A stretch of 40,654 nucleotides of DNA from IMCC26256 sp046081705 (GCA_046081705.1 JBJTWK010000023.1:1-40654); one strand, 5' to 3'; numbered from the stretch's first letter, positions 9,236-17,942 are shown. The notes: generated by a model not told the origin, from the letters alone. Made by a program: numbers and translations.

Positions 9236-10744
9236 TCAGCCCCCGAAGATCCGGGTCACGGCGCGGTCGGTGACCCCGAAGATGAGTTGCGGATAGACGC
9301 CGAGGGCCACGGTCAGGAGGATGAGCGGGGTCCAGGCGATCCACTCGGCCGGGCCGACGTCGTGGATGTGGGCGTCCTCGAACTCGGGCTTCGGCAGGCC
9401 GAAGGCGACGCGCTGGTACATCCAGAGCAGGTAGCCGGCGGCGAGGACCGTGCCCACCGCGGCGATCACCATGTAGGTGCGGAAGGCCGTGACCGAGAGG
9501 CCGGGGGCCGGGTCGTAGGCAGCCAGGATCGCCGGGAACTCGCCCCAGAAGCCGGCGAGACCGGGCAGGCCGAGCGAGGCCATGGCGGCGAACCCGAGGA
9601 TCCACCCCATGTGGGGGGCCGACTTCAGCAGACCGCCGAGTCGGCTCATCTCGCGGGTGTGGTACTGGTGCTGCACCGAACCGGCCACGAAGAAGAGCAG
9701 ACCGGTGATGAGCCCGTGGGCGACCATCCCGAAGATCGCCGCGTTGATGCCGAAGGTCGTCAGGGTCGCGATGCCGAGCATCACGAAGCCCATGTGCGCC
9801 ACCGACGAGAACGCGATGAGGCGCTTCATGTCGGTCTGGGCGAGACAGGCGAGCGCTCCGTAGATGATGCCGATGACGGCGAGGAGACCGATCCAAGGGG
9901 CCCAGGTCTCGGCACCCTCGGGGAGGATCGGCAACGCGATGCGCACGAAGCCGAACGTCCCGAGCTTCAGCAGCACCGCGGCGAGGATCACCGAACCGAC
10001 CGTGGGCGCCTCCGTGTGGGCGTCGGGCAGCCAAGTGTGGAACGGGAACATCGGCACCTTGATGGCGAAGCCGAGGAACAGGCCCCCGAACATGAGCACC
10101 TGGGTGCCGCGGGCGATGCCGCCACCGTCCATCGCCACGAGCGCCGGGATCTGGAACGTTCCGAGCTTGAAGTAGAGCGCCAGGAACGACAGCAGCATGA
10201 GTGCCGACCCGAACAGCGTGAACAGGAAGAACTTGATCGAGGCGTACTCCCGGTTCGGACCGCCCCAGACCCCGATCATGAAGAACATCGGGAGCAGGAC
10301 CACCTCGAAGAAGATGAAGAAGAGGATGAGGTCCTGGGCGACGAACGTGCCGTTCATGCCCACCTCGAGGATGAGGATGAGGGCGAGGAAGGCCTTCGGG
10401 TTGTGCGGCTCCGGGAAGTGGTTCCAGGAGTAGACGACGGCGAGGATCGTGATGAGCATCGACAGCGCGAACATCGGCAGCGCGATGCCGTCGACCCCGA
10501 GGTGGTACCGGGCGTCGATGACGTTGATCCACTCCTTGTTCACCACGAACTGGAGTCGCCCCGACGCGTTGTAGTCGAACCTCGCGAGGATCCCGACACC
10601 GACACCGGCGGTCACGAGGGTCGTGAGGAGCGCGACGACCTTGACGGTCTGCTCCTGCGCCTTCGGCGTGGCCAGCACCAGCACGAGGCCGACCGCGGGG
10701 AGGAAGACCGCGAGGGTCAGCGCCCAACTGTCGAACCAATTCAT
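9236..10744 (-). CDS. nuoM: NADH-quinone oxidoreductase-type subunit M (cluster II)
   Basis: A 502-residue antiporter-like proton channel subunit. Characteristic segments: FFIFFEVVLLPMFFMIGVWG carrying the conserved Glu of helix 5, FAIKVPMFPFHTWLPDAHTE, MKRLIAFSSVAHMGFVMLG, and FAAMASLGLPGLAGFWGEF with the C-terminal Glu. The ATG start has GGGAGG 10 bases upstream, and the 17-base gap to nuoL is one of the few real gaps in this operon. Length is normal. No frame interruption is seen. Confidence 0.96.
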   Translation of the reverse strand: MNWFDSWALTLAVFLPAVGLVLVLATPKAQEQTVKVVALLTTLVTAGVGVGILARFDYNASGRLQFVVNKEWINVIDARYHLGVDGIALPMFALSMLITILAVVYSWNHFPEPHNPKAFLALILILEVGMNGTFVAQDLILFFIFFEVVLLPMFFMIGVWGGPNREYASIKFFLFTLFGSALMLLSFLALYFKLGTFQIPALVAMDGGGIARGTQVLMFGGLFLGFAIKVPMFPFHTWLPDAHTEAPTVGSVILAAVLLKLGTFGFVRIALPILPEGAETWAPWIGLLAVIGIIYGALACLAQTDMKRLIAFSSVAHMGFVMLGIATLTTFGINAAIFGMVAHGLITGLLFFVAGSVQHQYHTREMSRLGGLLKSAPHMGWILGFAAMASLGLPGLAGFWGEFPAILAAYDPAPGLSVTAFRTYMVIAAVGTVLAAGYLLWMYQRVAFGLPKPEFEDAHIHDVGPAEWIAWTPLILLTVALGVYPQLIFGVTDRAVTRIFGG

Positions 10745-10761
10745 CTGAATGATCCTCCCGA

Positions 10762-12900
10762 TTACCTGGCGAGCATGAGCGCGATGCTGAAGATCGCGAC
10801 GGCGAAGACGATGAGCAGCGCGTACCGCTGCACCTGTCCGGACTGGAGGCGACGCAGGAGCCCGCCGGCCTGGCCGGTCTCCTTGGCGAGGCCGTTGTAG
10901 GCGGCGTCGACGGTCCCCTGGTCGACGTGGGTGTAGAGGCCCCGGCCGAGCGCCGGCACGATGCGGCCCAAGCCGTTCGGCACCGCATCGATGACGTTCT
11001 GGTTGAACCAGTAGGTCGCGCGGGCGAGCGGGCCCTTGACCCCCGCCACGACCCCGTCGGTGTAGAGGTCGTCGAGGTAGTACTTGTTGGCGAGGAACGT
11101 GTAGCCGGCCCGAGCCAGCGCGTTGCGCTCAGTGAGACCCTTGAGCGGCCCGAGCTCCTCCTTGCGGAACCAGAGGGCGGACGCGATGCCGATCGACGCC
11201 AGCACCACCATGACCGACATCGCGGCGAGCGTGGTCTCGAACTCGGGCACGATCACCGGCGGGAAGGCGTAGCGCGGCTCGACGTACTCCACGAACTTCT
11301 CGATCCCGAGGACCGCGGCGTTGGCGAACCCGGCGAGCACCGAGAACACGGCCAGGACGATGAGCGGGATGGTGATCGCCTTCGGCGACTCGTGGGGGTG
11401 CCCGTGGCCCCGGTACTCACCGAAGAAGGTGAGGTAGACGCACCGGGTCATGTAGGCCGCGGTGAGCACCGCCCCGGCGATGCCGACGATCTGGAAGAAG
11501 TGGAACCCGGTCTGCCCGGCGGTGGCGAGGATCTCGTCCTTCGACCAGAACCCGGCGAGTGGCGCGATGCCGGCGAGGGCGAGCGACCCGATCATGAAGG
11601 TCACGAACGTCACCGGCATGAACTTGCGCAACCCACCCATGTCCTTCTTCATGTCGAAGGAATGGTGGGAACCCGAGTGGCTGATCGAACCGGCGCCGAG
11701 GAACAGCAGCGCCTTGAAGAACGCATGCGTGAAGAGGTGGAAGACCGCACCGACCCACGCGCCGACCCCGAGACCGAGGACCATGTAGCCGAGTTGGCTG
11801 ATGGTCGAGTACGCCAGCACCTTCTTGATGTCGTTCTGGACGAAGGCGAGGCAGGCCCCGACGATGATCGTGATCGCGCCGACGATCGCCATGGCGTTCA
11901 TGCCACCGTCGGCGATCGAGAACCCCTGCCAGAACACGCCGTACATGCGGGCGCCGAGGTAGACGCCGGCGACGACCATGGTGGCGGCGTGGATGAGGGC
12001 TGACACCGGTGTCGGGCCGGCCATGGCGTCGGGGAGCCAGGTGTGGAGCGGGAACTGGCCGCTCTTGCCGATGATGCCGATGAGGAGGAGCGAGGCCCCG
12101 ATGAGCCAGATCGTGTGCCCGCCCTTGCCGGCGAGGGCCGCCTCGTTGATCTCGAGGAGGTTGAACGTCCGGCCGGCGGCGAAGAAGGTGACGATCACGC
12201 CGAGCAGCAGTCCGATGTCGCCGGTGCGGGTGGTGAGGAAGGCCTTGAGCGCGGCGTTGGTGTTCGGCTTCTCCTCCCACCAGTGACCGATGAGCATGAA
12301 GGAGCACAGGCCCACGAGCTCCCAACCCGACAGGAGCATGAGCGAGTTCTCGGCGATCACGAGCACGAGCATCGACGCCGTGAACAACGAGAGCGCGGCG
12401 TAGAAGTGGGTGTACCGCTCGTCGTGCTCCATGTAGGCCGTGGAGTAGATGTGGACGAGCATCGAGATGAGCGTGACGACGAACAGCATCATGACGGCGA
12501 GGCCGTCGATCTGGATGCCGACGTCGAACTTCACGAGGCCGTTGGTCCACCAGGTGAACGAGTCAGTGATCGGGCGGATCGAGATCGCTCCCTCACCACC
12601 GCCCGCCACGAAGGACCGGCCGAGGCGTCGGAGCGCCTCGCCCCCACCGCCCTCACCCTCGACGAGCTCGTCGACGTGCTGGACCCACTGCACGACAGTG
12701 ACGCACGACATGACGAACGACGCCACGACCGCCGGGATCCCGATCTCCGCGCCGCGCTTGGGCAGGCGCTTCCCGAAGAACAGGATGAGCACGAAGGAGA
12801 GGGCCATGAGCGCCGGGATGATCCAGGCGTGACCGAGGAGCCAGGGCACCTCGACCACCTTCTCGACCTCGTTGGCCACGCCCGCCGCGATCGTCAGCAT
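10762..12900 (-). CDS. nuoL: NADH-quinone oxidoreductase-type subunit L (cluster II)
   Basis: A 712-residue distal proton-pumping subunit. Seen: helix 5 GWELVGLCSFMLIGHWW with the conserved Glu, RTGDIGLLLG, SGQFPLHTWLPDAMAGPTPV, NDIKKVLAYSTISQLGYMVL, and ALAGIAPLAGFWSKDEI. The C-terminal part holds the long amphipathic lateral helix and a final membrane anchor (RYALLIVFAVAIFSIALML). A short His-containing loop (RGHGHPHESPK) sits between late helices, much smaller than the one in cluster I NuoL. ATG start, 4 bases after the nuoK stop. Confidence 0.96.
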   Translation of the reverse strand: MLTIAAGVANEVEKVVEVPWLLGHAWIIPALMALSFVLILFFGKRLPKRGAEIGIPAVVASFVMSCVTVVQWVQHVDELVEGEGGGGEALRRLGRSFVAGGGEGAISIRPITDSFTWWTNGLVKFDVGIQIDGLAVMMLFVVTLISMLVHIYSTAYMEHDERYTHFYAALSLFTASMLVLVIAENSLMLLSGWELVGLCSFMLIGHWWEEKPNTNAALKAFLTTRTGDIGLLLGVIVTFFAAGRTFNLLEINEAALAGKGGHTIWLIGASLLLIGIIGKSGQFPLHTWLPDAMAGPTPVSALIHAATMVVAGVYLGARMYGVFWQGFSIADGGMNAMAIVGAITIIVGACLAFVQNDIKKVLAYSTISQLGYMVLGLGVGAWVGAVFHLFTHAFFKALLFLGAGSISHSGSHHSFDMKKDMGGLRKFMPVTFVTFMIGSLALAGIAPLAGFWSKDEILATAGQTGFHFFQIVGIAGAVLTAAYMTRCVYLTFFGEYRGHGHPHESPKAITIPLIVLAVFSVLAGFANAAVLGIEKFVEYVEPRYAFPPVIVPEFETTLAAMSVMVVLASIGIASALWFRKEELGPLKGLTERNALARAGYTFLANKYYLDDLYTDGVVAGVKGPLARATYWFNQNVIDAVPNGLGRIVPALGRGLYTHVDQGTVDAAYNGLAKETGQAGGLLRRLQSGQVQRYALLIVFAVAIFSIALMLAR

Positions 12901-12904
12901 CGGA

Positions 12905-13204
12905 TCAGCCCTTCATCTGGTGGACCTCGTCGAGGTCCGGGCTGCGGAAGTTGCGGAACAGGAGCAGGATGATCGCCAGACCCACGCCGACCTCGGCCGC
13001 CGCGATCGTGATCACGAAGAGCGAGAACACCTGACCGGAGGTCTCCTGCAGGCGGGCGGAGAACGCGATGAGGTTGAGGTTCACCGCGTTGAGCATGAGT
13101 TCCACGCTCATGAGCACGAGCACGCCGTTGCGTCGGACGAGCACGCCGTACATGCCGATGCCGAAGAGGACCGCGGCGAGGATCAGGAACTGGTTGAGCA
13201 GCAT
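12905..13204 (-). CDS. nuoK: NADH-quinone oxidoreductase-type subunit K (cluster II)
   Basis: A 99-residue three-helix subunit of the membrane arm. The two buried glutamates of the family are visible in LMSVELMLNAVNLNLIAFS and in the third helix FVITIAAAEVGVGLAIILLL. The ATG shares one base with the nuoJ stop (TGATG). Length is standard. Confidence 0.96.
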   Translation of the reverse strand: MLLNQFLILAAVLFGIGMYGVLVRRNGVLVLMSVELMLNAVNLNLIAFSARLQETSGQVFSLFVITIAAAEVGVGLAIILLLFRNFRSPDLDEVHQMKG

Positions 13205-13695
13205 CAGTCCCTCCGGGCCAGGACGATCGCGCCGACGAGGGCGGCGAGCAGCAGGATCGACACGGCCTCGAACGGCACCACGTAGACCTTGAACACCTGG
13301 GTCGCGATGTCGGCGGTCGGCGTGGGGGCGTCGAGGACGACCTCCTGCTTCGCGAACGCATCCACGAGGAGGGCGGTCAGGGTGCCGATGAGCGCGAGGG
13401 TCGCAACCACCGCCGGCAGCCCCTGCCGGTTGTCGAGGCCCGCGAGATCACCCATCGGGGCGCGGGTCAGCATGATCCCGAAGAGGAACAGGATGACGAC
13501 GGCGCCGATGTAGATGAGCACCTGCACCCAGGCCACGAACTCCGCGGCGAGCAGGATGTACTGCGCGGCGGCACCGGCGAGCACCACCACGAGGTAGAGC
13601 GCGGCGTGCACGACGTTGTGCGTGCGCACGACCCCGATGGCGGCGAGCACCATGGCAACGGCGAGGATGCCGAAGGCGACGTTCTGGGCGACCAT
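13204..13695 (-). CDS. nuoJ: NADH-quinone oxidoreductase-type subunit J (cluster II)
   Basis: A 163-residue membrane subunit with five hydrophobic segments. The family core EFVAWVQVLIYIGAVVILFL contains the pi-bulge helix 3 that changes conformation in the catalytic cycle of characterised complex I. Before it, TRNPVHAAL-like residues appear as VVRTHNVVHAALYLVVV. The C-terminal helix is FEAVSILLLAALVGAIVLAR. The ATG directly follows the nuoI TAG without a gap. Confidence 0.95.
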   Translation of the reverse strand: MVAQNVAFGILAVAMVLAAIGVVRTHNVVHAALYLVVVLAGAAAQYILLAAEFVAWVQVLIYIGAVVILFLFGIMLTRAPMGDLAGLDNRQGLPAVVATLALIGTLTALLVDAFAKQEVVLDAPTPTADIATQVFKVYVVPFEAVSILLLAALVGAIVLARRD

Positions 13696-14175
13696 CTACT
13701 TCTTCTTCCCCGACTCCGCGCCGACCTCGAGGGGCTCGGGGGCGGGCACGGTCGCGAACCATGCGCCGAGGCGGTCCTTGTTGTGCAGCAGGCTCGCGAT
13801 GTTCGGCTCGGAGTACTCGAACTCGGGGCTCCAGAAGAGTGCGTCGAACGGGCAGACCTCGACGCAGATCCCGCAGTACATGCACAGCGCGTAGTCGATG
13901 TCGAAGCGGTCGAGGATGTTCACCGACCGGGGCCGTCCGCCCTCACGCTTCGGCGGGCGCTGCTCCTTGTGGCCCTCGATGTAGATGCACCAGTCGGGGC
14001 AGGAACGGCTGCAGAGCATGCAGGAGGTGCAGTTCTCCTCGCTGAGCGCGATGACGCCCCGCGCCCGGGTGGGCGGCGCCTCCTTCTCGTGCGGGTACTG
14101 CACGGTGACCGCACCCTTGAGCATCGTCTTGAAGGTGATGCCGAGACCACCGATGAGGCCGGGGAGCTTTGCCAT
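13696..14175 (-). CDS. nuoI: NADH-quinone oxidoreductase-type subunit I, 2x[4Fe-4S] (cluster II)
   Basis: A 159-residue peripheral-arm subunit carrying clusters N6a and N6b, which pass electrons to N2 in NuoB. The two ligand sets are CTSCMLCSRSCPDWC and CMYCGICVEVCPFDA. N-terminal GGLGITFKTMLKGAVTVQYP is the family's membrane-associating helix region. Because NuoEFG are missing from this cluster, NuoI is the likely entry point for electrons from an external donor (inference). The start overlaps the nuoH stop (TGATG type). TAG stop. Confidence 0.96.
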   Translation of the reverse strand: MAKLPGLIGGLGITFKTMLKGAVTVQYPHEKEAPPTRARGVIALSEENCTSCMLCSRSCPDWCIYIEGHKEQRPPKREGGRPRSVNILDRFDIDYALCMYCGICVEVCPFDALFWSPEFEYSEPNIASLLHNKDRLGAWFATVPAPEPLEVGAESGKKK

Positions 14176-15203
14176 CAGATCGCCACCTTGATGATCGCCG
14201 TGATGATCACGTTGACCAGCGCGACCGGGATGAGGACCTTCCAGGCCAGAGCCTGGAGCTGGTCCTCCCGCAGGCGCGGGTAGGTGAAGCGCACCCAGAA
14301 CATGAGGAACGCGACCGCCATGAGCTTGACGACGAGGACGAGCGGGCCGAGCAGGTCGGCGGCGGTGCCGTGCACGCCGGGGACCGACCAGCCGCCGAGG
14401 AACAGCGTCGCGGCGAGGGCGGCGAACGCGGTCGCCGTGCCGAACTCGCCGATGAAGAAGAAGAGGAAGCGGAAACCCGTGTACTCGACCATGTACCCGG
14501 CGACGAGCTCGGACTCGGCGACCGGCATGTCGAACGGGGTCTGGGTGAGCTCGGCCTGCGCGGCGATGAGGAACAGGAGGAACCCGACGAACTGCGTGAG
14601 GATGAACGGGTTGCCGATGCCGCTCCAGCCGAAGATCGCACCGTCCTGCTGGGCGGACACGATCCCCTGGAGGCTCATCGTGCCGGCCTGGATCACGACG
14701 CCGACCACCGCCAGCAGCAGCGGCAACTCGTAGGCGATGAGCTGGGCCGCGGCGCGCAGGGCGCCGATGAGGGCGAACTTGTTGGCGCTCGCCCAGCCCG
14801 CCATGAGGACACCGATGACCGAGAGGCTCGACACCGCGAGCGCGTAGAACACGCCGACGTCGAGGTTCGCGACCTGGAGCCGGGGGCCGGCCGGGATGAC
14901 GACGAAGATGAGGAAGGTCGAGATGACCACGACGGTCGGGGCGAGGGCGAACACCCGCCGGTCGGCCTCGTCCGGGACGATGTCCTCCTTCTGGAGGAAC
15001 TTGATGCCGTCACCGATGAGCTGGAACCACCCGTGGAACCCACCCGGATCCATCGGCCCGAGGCGGCTCTGCATGTGGCTCATCATCTTGAGCAGGAACG
15101 TGTAGCCGAGCACGAGTGCGCCGAGCGGCACGACCGCGAGGATGACCACCGCCTTGACGGCGAGCAGCACCCCCCACGGGATCTCGACGGCGAGGACGTT
15201 CAC
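14175..15203 (-). CDS. nuoH: NADH-quinone oxidoreductase-type subunit H (cluster II)
   Basis: A 342-residue membrane subunit that forms the quinone-chamber floor and first proton path. Seen: first helix then MMSHMQSRLGPMDPGGFHGW, the acidic loop KFLQKEDIVPDEADRRVFAL, GWASANKFALIGALRAAAQL, the ELTQTPFDMPVAESELVAGY quinone-site loop, and YPRLREDQLQALAWKVLIP at the C-terminus. The start is set by a GTGA overlap with the nuoD stop; a longer frame upstream is only nuoD read out of frame. Shorter than cluster I NuoH (401 aa), which has extra C-terminal residues. Confidence 0.95.
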   Translation of the reverse strand: MNVLAVEIPWGVLLAVKAVVILAVVPLGALVLGYTFLLKMMSHMQSRLGPMDPGGFHGWFQLIGDGIKFLQKEDIVPDEADRRVFALAPTVVVISTFLIFVVIPAGPRLQVANLDVGVFYALAVSSLSVIGVLMAGWASANKFALIGALRAAAQLIAYELPLLLAVVGVVIQAGTMSLQGIVSAQQDGAIFGWSGIGNPFILTQFVGFLLFLIAAQAELTQTPFDMPVAESELVAGYMVEYTGFRFLFFFIGEFGTATAFAALAATLFLGGWSVPGVHGTAADLLGPLVLVVKLMAVAFLMFWVRFTYPRLREDQLQALAWKVLIPVALVNVIITAIIKVAI

Positions 15204-16387
15204 CGGTCGATGTCTCCGAGGATGAAGTAGAGCGAGGCGAGGATCGTGACGACGTCCGGCACGTAGACGCCGCGCAGCATCCACGGCAGGATCGAGACGT
15301 TGCTGAACGAGGCGGAGCGGATCTTCACCCGGAACGGCCCGGTCGCGCCCTTGGACACGACGTAGTACCCCATCTGGCCGAGCGGGTTCTCGGTCTCGAC
15401 CCAGGCCTCGCCCTCCGGCACCTTGATGATGCGGGGGACCTTGGCCATCACCGGACCGGCCGGCATGCCGTCGAGCAGTTGCAGCACCATGCGCGCCGAC
15501 TCACGGGTCTCCTGCAGGCGCACCCAGTACCGGGAGAAGGAGTCGCCGTCCGGGTGGGTGAACACCTGGAAGTCGAGGTCCGGGTACGCGAGGTACGGCG
15601 CCCCGTCGCGGCGCAGGTCCCAGTCGACGCCGGAGGCCCGCAGGTTCGAGCCCGACACGCCGTAGGACGCGCCGAGCTCGCCGGGGATGATGCCGATGGA
15701 GCGCGTGCGGGCCTGGAAGATCTCGTTGCCGACGACCAGGTCCTCGAAGACATCGCACGCGTCGAGCACGATCTTCATGACGTTGCGGGTCTCGGAGATC
15801 CAGCCCCAGGGCAGGTCGTCCTTGAGTCCGCCGATGCGGTTGAAGTTCGGGTGGAAGCGCCCGCCGGTCGCGGCCTCGATGAGGTTGAGCACGTGCTCCC
15901 GGTCGCGGAAACCGTAGAAGGCCGGCGTGAGCGCGCCGACCTGGAGGCCCATCTCGCCGAGGAACAGCAGGAAGGTCGCGATGCGCGAGAGCTCGGTGAG
16001 CGCGGTGCGGATGTACTGCGCCCGCGCCGGCGCCTCGATCTCCATGAGCTGCTCGGCCGCGTGCACGAACGGCACCTCGTTGGCGAAGCTGCTCAGCCAG
16101 TCGATGCGGTTGATGAGCGTCGTGACCTGCGGGTACGTGCGGAACTCGGTGAGCTTCTCGTAGCCGCGGTGCATGTACCCGATGATCGGGTCGGCCGCCA
16201 CGACGCGCTCGCCGTCGAGGCGCACGACGAGGCGCAACGTGCCGTGGGTGGCGGGGTGCTGCGGCCCCATGTTGAGGATCATGTCGCCGGTGTCGAGTTC
16301 GACGTTCACCTGCGCGTCGGCGAGGTGACGGAACGCCGCCGGGTCGACCTCGAACCCGGGGGTCGTCGGCTGCTCGGTCGTGCTCAC
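15200..16387 (-). CDS. nuoD: NADH-quinone oxidoreductase-type subunit D (cluster II), Tyr-to-Trp at the quinone site
   Basis: A 395-residue 49-kDa-type subunit. With NuoB it builds the quinone pocket. Seen: NMGPQHPATHG with the quinone-contacting His48, IGYMHRGYEK with Arg74, NRIDWLSSFANE, and RIGGLKDDLPWGW. Counting from His48, residue 97 occupies the place of Thermus Nqo4 Tyr87 (mitochondrial Tyr108) and is Trp (codon 16097-16099). Arg74 is 23 residues before it, exactly the spacing of the NDUFAF7-methylated Arg85 to Tyr108 in bovine NDUFS2. From memory, Streptomyces NuoD2-type proteins share the 'DWLSAFANE' block, so Trp may mark this enzyme clade. The start GTG at 16387 forms GTGA with the nuoC stop. 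Confidence 0.95.
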   Translation of the reverse strand: MSTTEQPTTPGFEVDPAAFRHLADAQVNVELDTGDMILNMGPQHPATHGTLRLVVRLDGERVVAADPIIGYMHRGYEKLTEFRTYPQVTTLINRIDWLSSFANEVPFVHAAEQLMEIEAPARAQYIRTALTELSRIATFLLFLGEMGLQVGALTPAFYGFRDREHVLNLIEAATGGRFHPNFNRIGGLKDDLPWGWISETRNVMKIVLDACDVFEDLVVGNEIFQARTRSIGIIPGELGASYGVSGSNLRASGVDWDLRRDGAPYLAYPDLDFQVFTHPDGDSFSRYWVRLQETRESARMVLQLLDGMPAGPVMAKVPRIIKVPEGEAWVETENPLGQMGYYVVSKGATGPFRVKIRSASFSNVSILPWMLRGVYVPDVVTILASLYFILGDIDR

Positions 16388-16998
16388 GCCGCGCCCTCCT
16401 CGCCCGCCTCGTCGTCGCCGCCCGGCATGGGCTCGACGTCGGTGAGTCCCGGCCACGGCTTCACCTCGCGGGCCAGCAGCGGGAAGTCCTTGCGCAGCGG
16501 GTGCCCCTCGAACTCGGACGGGAGGTAGAGGTGCCGCAGGCTCGGGTGCCCCTCGAACACGAAGCCGTACATCTCCCAGCACTCACGCTCGTGCCAGTCG
16601 GCGCCGGGGTACACGCTCACCCAGGACTCGACCCGGGGGTCGGCCTCGTCGACGTCGGTGCGGAAGGTCACGCCGATGTGCTGGGCCGTCGACTGCACGT
16701 GCGCGAACACCTGGAACCGACCGGTGCTGCCGCCGACGCCGAAGGTCATGTCGCTCGGTTGGGCCGGGGTCGAGGTGTCGCCCTCGACGAGACCGACGAC
16801 CGGCGCCGGCATCCAGTCGATCCCGGCGATGAACGACAGGTAGTCGCACCCGAGGGTGCGGCGCGCGACCTCGGCGGTGCTGCGCCACGCGTCGGGGCGC
16901 ACGCGCACGACGAGCGTACCGCGGGCCTCGCCCTGATCGACGACGGCGTCGCCGAGCGCGTCGGTGACCCGTGAGCTGAGCGTCGCGAGATCAGCCAA
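16384..16998 (-). CDS. nuoC: NADH-quinone oxidoreductase-type subunit C (cluster II)
   Basis: A 204-residue 30-kDa-type subunit on the peripheral arm. The family signature is HERECWEMYGFVFEGHPSLR followed by LYLPSEFEGHPLRKDFPL. An acidic low-complexity tail (GGDDEAGEEGAA) follows. It starts with TTG at 16998, inside the last codons of nuoB (8-base overlap). NuoC is separate from NuoD here, unlike the fused NuoCD of E. coli. It is longer than cluster I NuoC (169 aa) because of a loop around residues 65-95. Confidence 0.94.
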   Translation of the reverse strand: MADLATLSSRVTDALGDAVVDQGEARGTLVVRVRPDAWRSTAEVARRTLGCDYLSFIAGIDWMPAPVVGLVEGDTSTPAQPSDMTFGVGGSTGRFQVFAHVQSTAQHIGVTFRTDVDEADPRVESWVSVYPGADWHERECWEMYGFVFEGHPSLRHLYLPSEFEGHPLRKDFPLLAREVKPWPGLTDVEPMPGGDDEAGEEGAA

Positions 16999-17518
16999 CG
17001 TTCACCGGCTCCCCGAGCCAACGCTTGCGCATCTCGTCGTTGCCGATGCCCTCGTTCTGGATGCGCTCCTGCAGCATCACGACGGCCTCGATGAGCGCCT
17101 CCGGACGCGGAGGGCACCCCGGCACGTAGACGTCGATCGGCAGGATCTGATCGATGCCCTTCGTCACGGAGTAGGAGTCCCAGTAGGGGCCCCCGCAGTT
17201 GGCGCACGAACCCATCGAGATCACGTACTTCGGGTCCGGCATCTGCTCGTAGAGGCGACGGATCGCCGGAGCCATCTTGTCGGTGACGGTCCCCGAGATG
17301 ACGACGAGGTCGGCCTGACGCGGGCTGGCCGGGAACGGGATGACGCCGAGTCGCATCATGTCGTACCGGGGGCTGGCGAGCGCCGCGCCCATCTCGATGG
17401 CGCAGCACGCGAGCCCCCACTGGAACATCCAGATGGAGTACTTGCGGCTGTAGTTGAGCAGCCAGGTGAGCGGCTTCGCCGCCGGCTTCTGGAGCAGACC
17501 GCTGTCGGCTAGGCCCAC
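16991..17518 (-). CDS. nuoB: NADH-quinone oxidoreductase-type subunit B, cluster N2 (cluster II)
   Basis: A 175-residue PSST-type subunit carrying the terminal [4Fe-4S] cluster N2 that reduces quinone. N2 ligands are visible: the tandem Cys38-Cys39 in WGLACCAIEM, a Cys in YVISMGSCANCGG, and the Cys in VYVPGCPPRPEAL. The start GTG at 17518 lies within the end of nuoA (10-base overlap) and gives the N-terminus VGLADSGLLQKPAAKPLTW. Upstream residues in the same frame lack family similarity. All ligands for electron delivery to quinone are retained despite the missing NADH module. Confidence 0.95.
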   Translation of the reverse strand: MGLADSGLLQKPAAKPLTWLLNYSRKYSIWMFQWGLACCAIEMGAALASPRYDMMRLGVIPFPASPRQADLVVISGTVTDKMAPAIRRLYEQMPDPKYVISMGSCANCGGPYWDSYSVTKGIDQILPIDVYVPGCPPRPEALIEAVVMLQERIQNEGIGNDEMRKRWLGEPVNVG

Positions 17519-17871
17519 CGGAGGACCCCCTTGCGCCAGGCGTACACGAGACCGAGGGCGAGCAGCAGGATGAACACGATCATCGAGATGAGCGCCGTCA
17601 CGCCGAGCGCCTCGAGGTGGATCGCCCACGGGAAGATGAACACCGCCTCGACGTCGAACATGACGAAGAGCAGCGCGTACACGTAGTACCGGACGTTCGA
17701 CTGGCCGAACCCGGCGATGGCGTTCGAGCCGGCCTCGTAGGCGAGGTACTTCTCGGGCTGCGGTCGGCGGGGCCGGATCAGTCGTCCGAGCCCGAGCATC
17801 GCGCCCACCATCACGAGGGCCGCGAGCACGAACACCGCGACCGCGAGGTAGTTGCGGTAGTACTCCGTCAC
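17509..17871 (-). CDS. nuoA: NADH-quinone oxidoreductase-type subunit A (cluster II)
   Basis: A 120-residue three-helix subunit. Seen: N-terminal helix, then KYLAYEAGSNAIAGFGQSNV where most NuoA proteins have a conserved Cys loop (YECG); here the Cys is replaced (YEAGS). The second helix FVMFDVEAVFIFPWAI carries the conserved acidic pair. The start at the GTG 17871 is preferred because GGAGG lies 5 bases upstream; the GTG at 17883 is possible and would add four residues. First gene of the 11-gene set. Confidence 0.93.
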   Translation of the reverse strand: MTEYYRNYLAVAVFVLAALVMVGAMLGLGRLIRPRRPQPEKYLAYEAGSNAIAGFGQSNVRYYVYALLFVMFDVEAVFIFPWAIHLEALGVTALISMIVFILLLALGLVYAWRKGVLRWA

Positions 17872-17906
17872 GCCAGCCTCCACCCCGGTCCGCCCGAGCC
17901 GCGGCG

Positions 17907-17942
17907 AGCATAGCCGTGGGTGTTCGACGCTCCCCGAACCAC
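17907..17942 (-). promoter_or_regulatory. Candidate promoter with inverted repeat in front of cluster II
   Basis: In the 97-base gap between nuoN of cluster I and nuoA of cluster II the reverse strand has a -10-like TATGCT (17907-17912). Immediately upstream, over the expected -35 region, lies an inverted repeat GTTCG-N8-CGAAC (17922-17939) that extends to GTGTTCG/CGAACCAC with one bulge (17920-17942). It may be an operator allowing separate control of the second complex, or a weak terminator for cluster I. No good -35 hexamer is seen. Confidence 0.35.

Noticed and set aside
15190..15215. Decayed nuoE, nuoF or nuoG between nuoD and nuoH of cluster II
   Set aside because: nuoD and nuoH overlap by four bases, leaving no room for any remnant.
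17922..17939. GTTCG-N8-CGAAC considered as a LexA/SOS box
   Set aside because: The actinobacterial SOS box has the half-sites in the opposite order (CGAAC-N4-GTTCG) with a shorter spacer.
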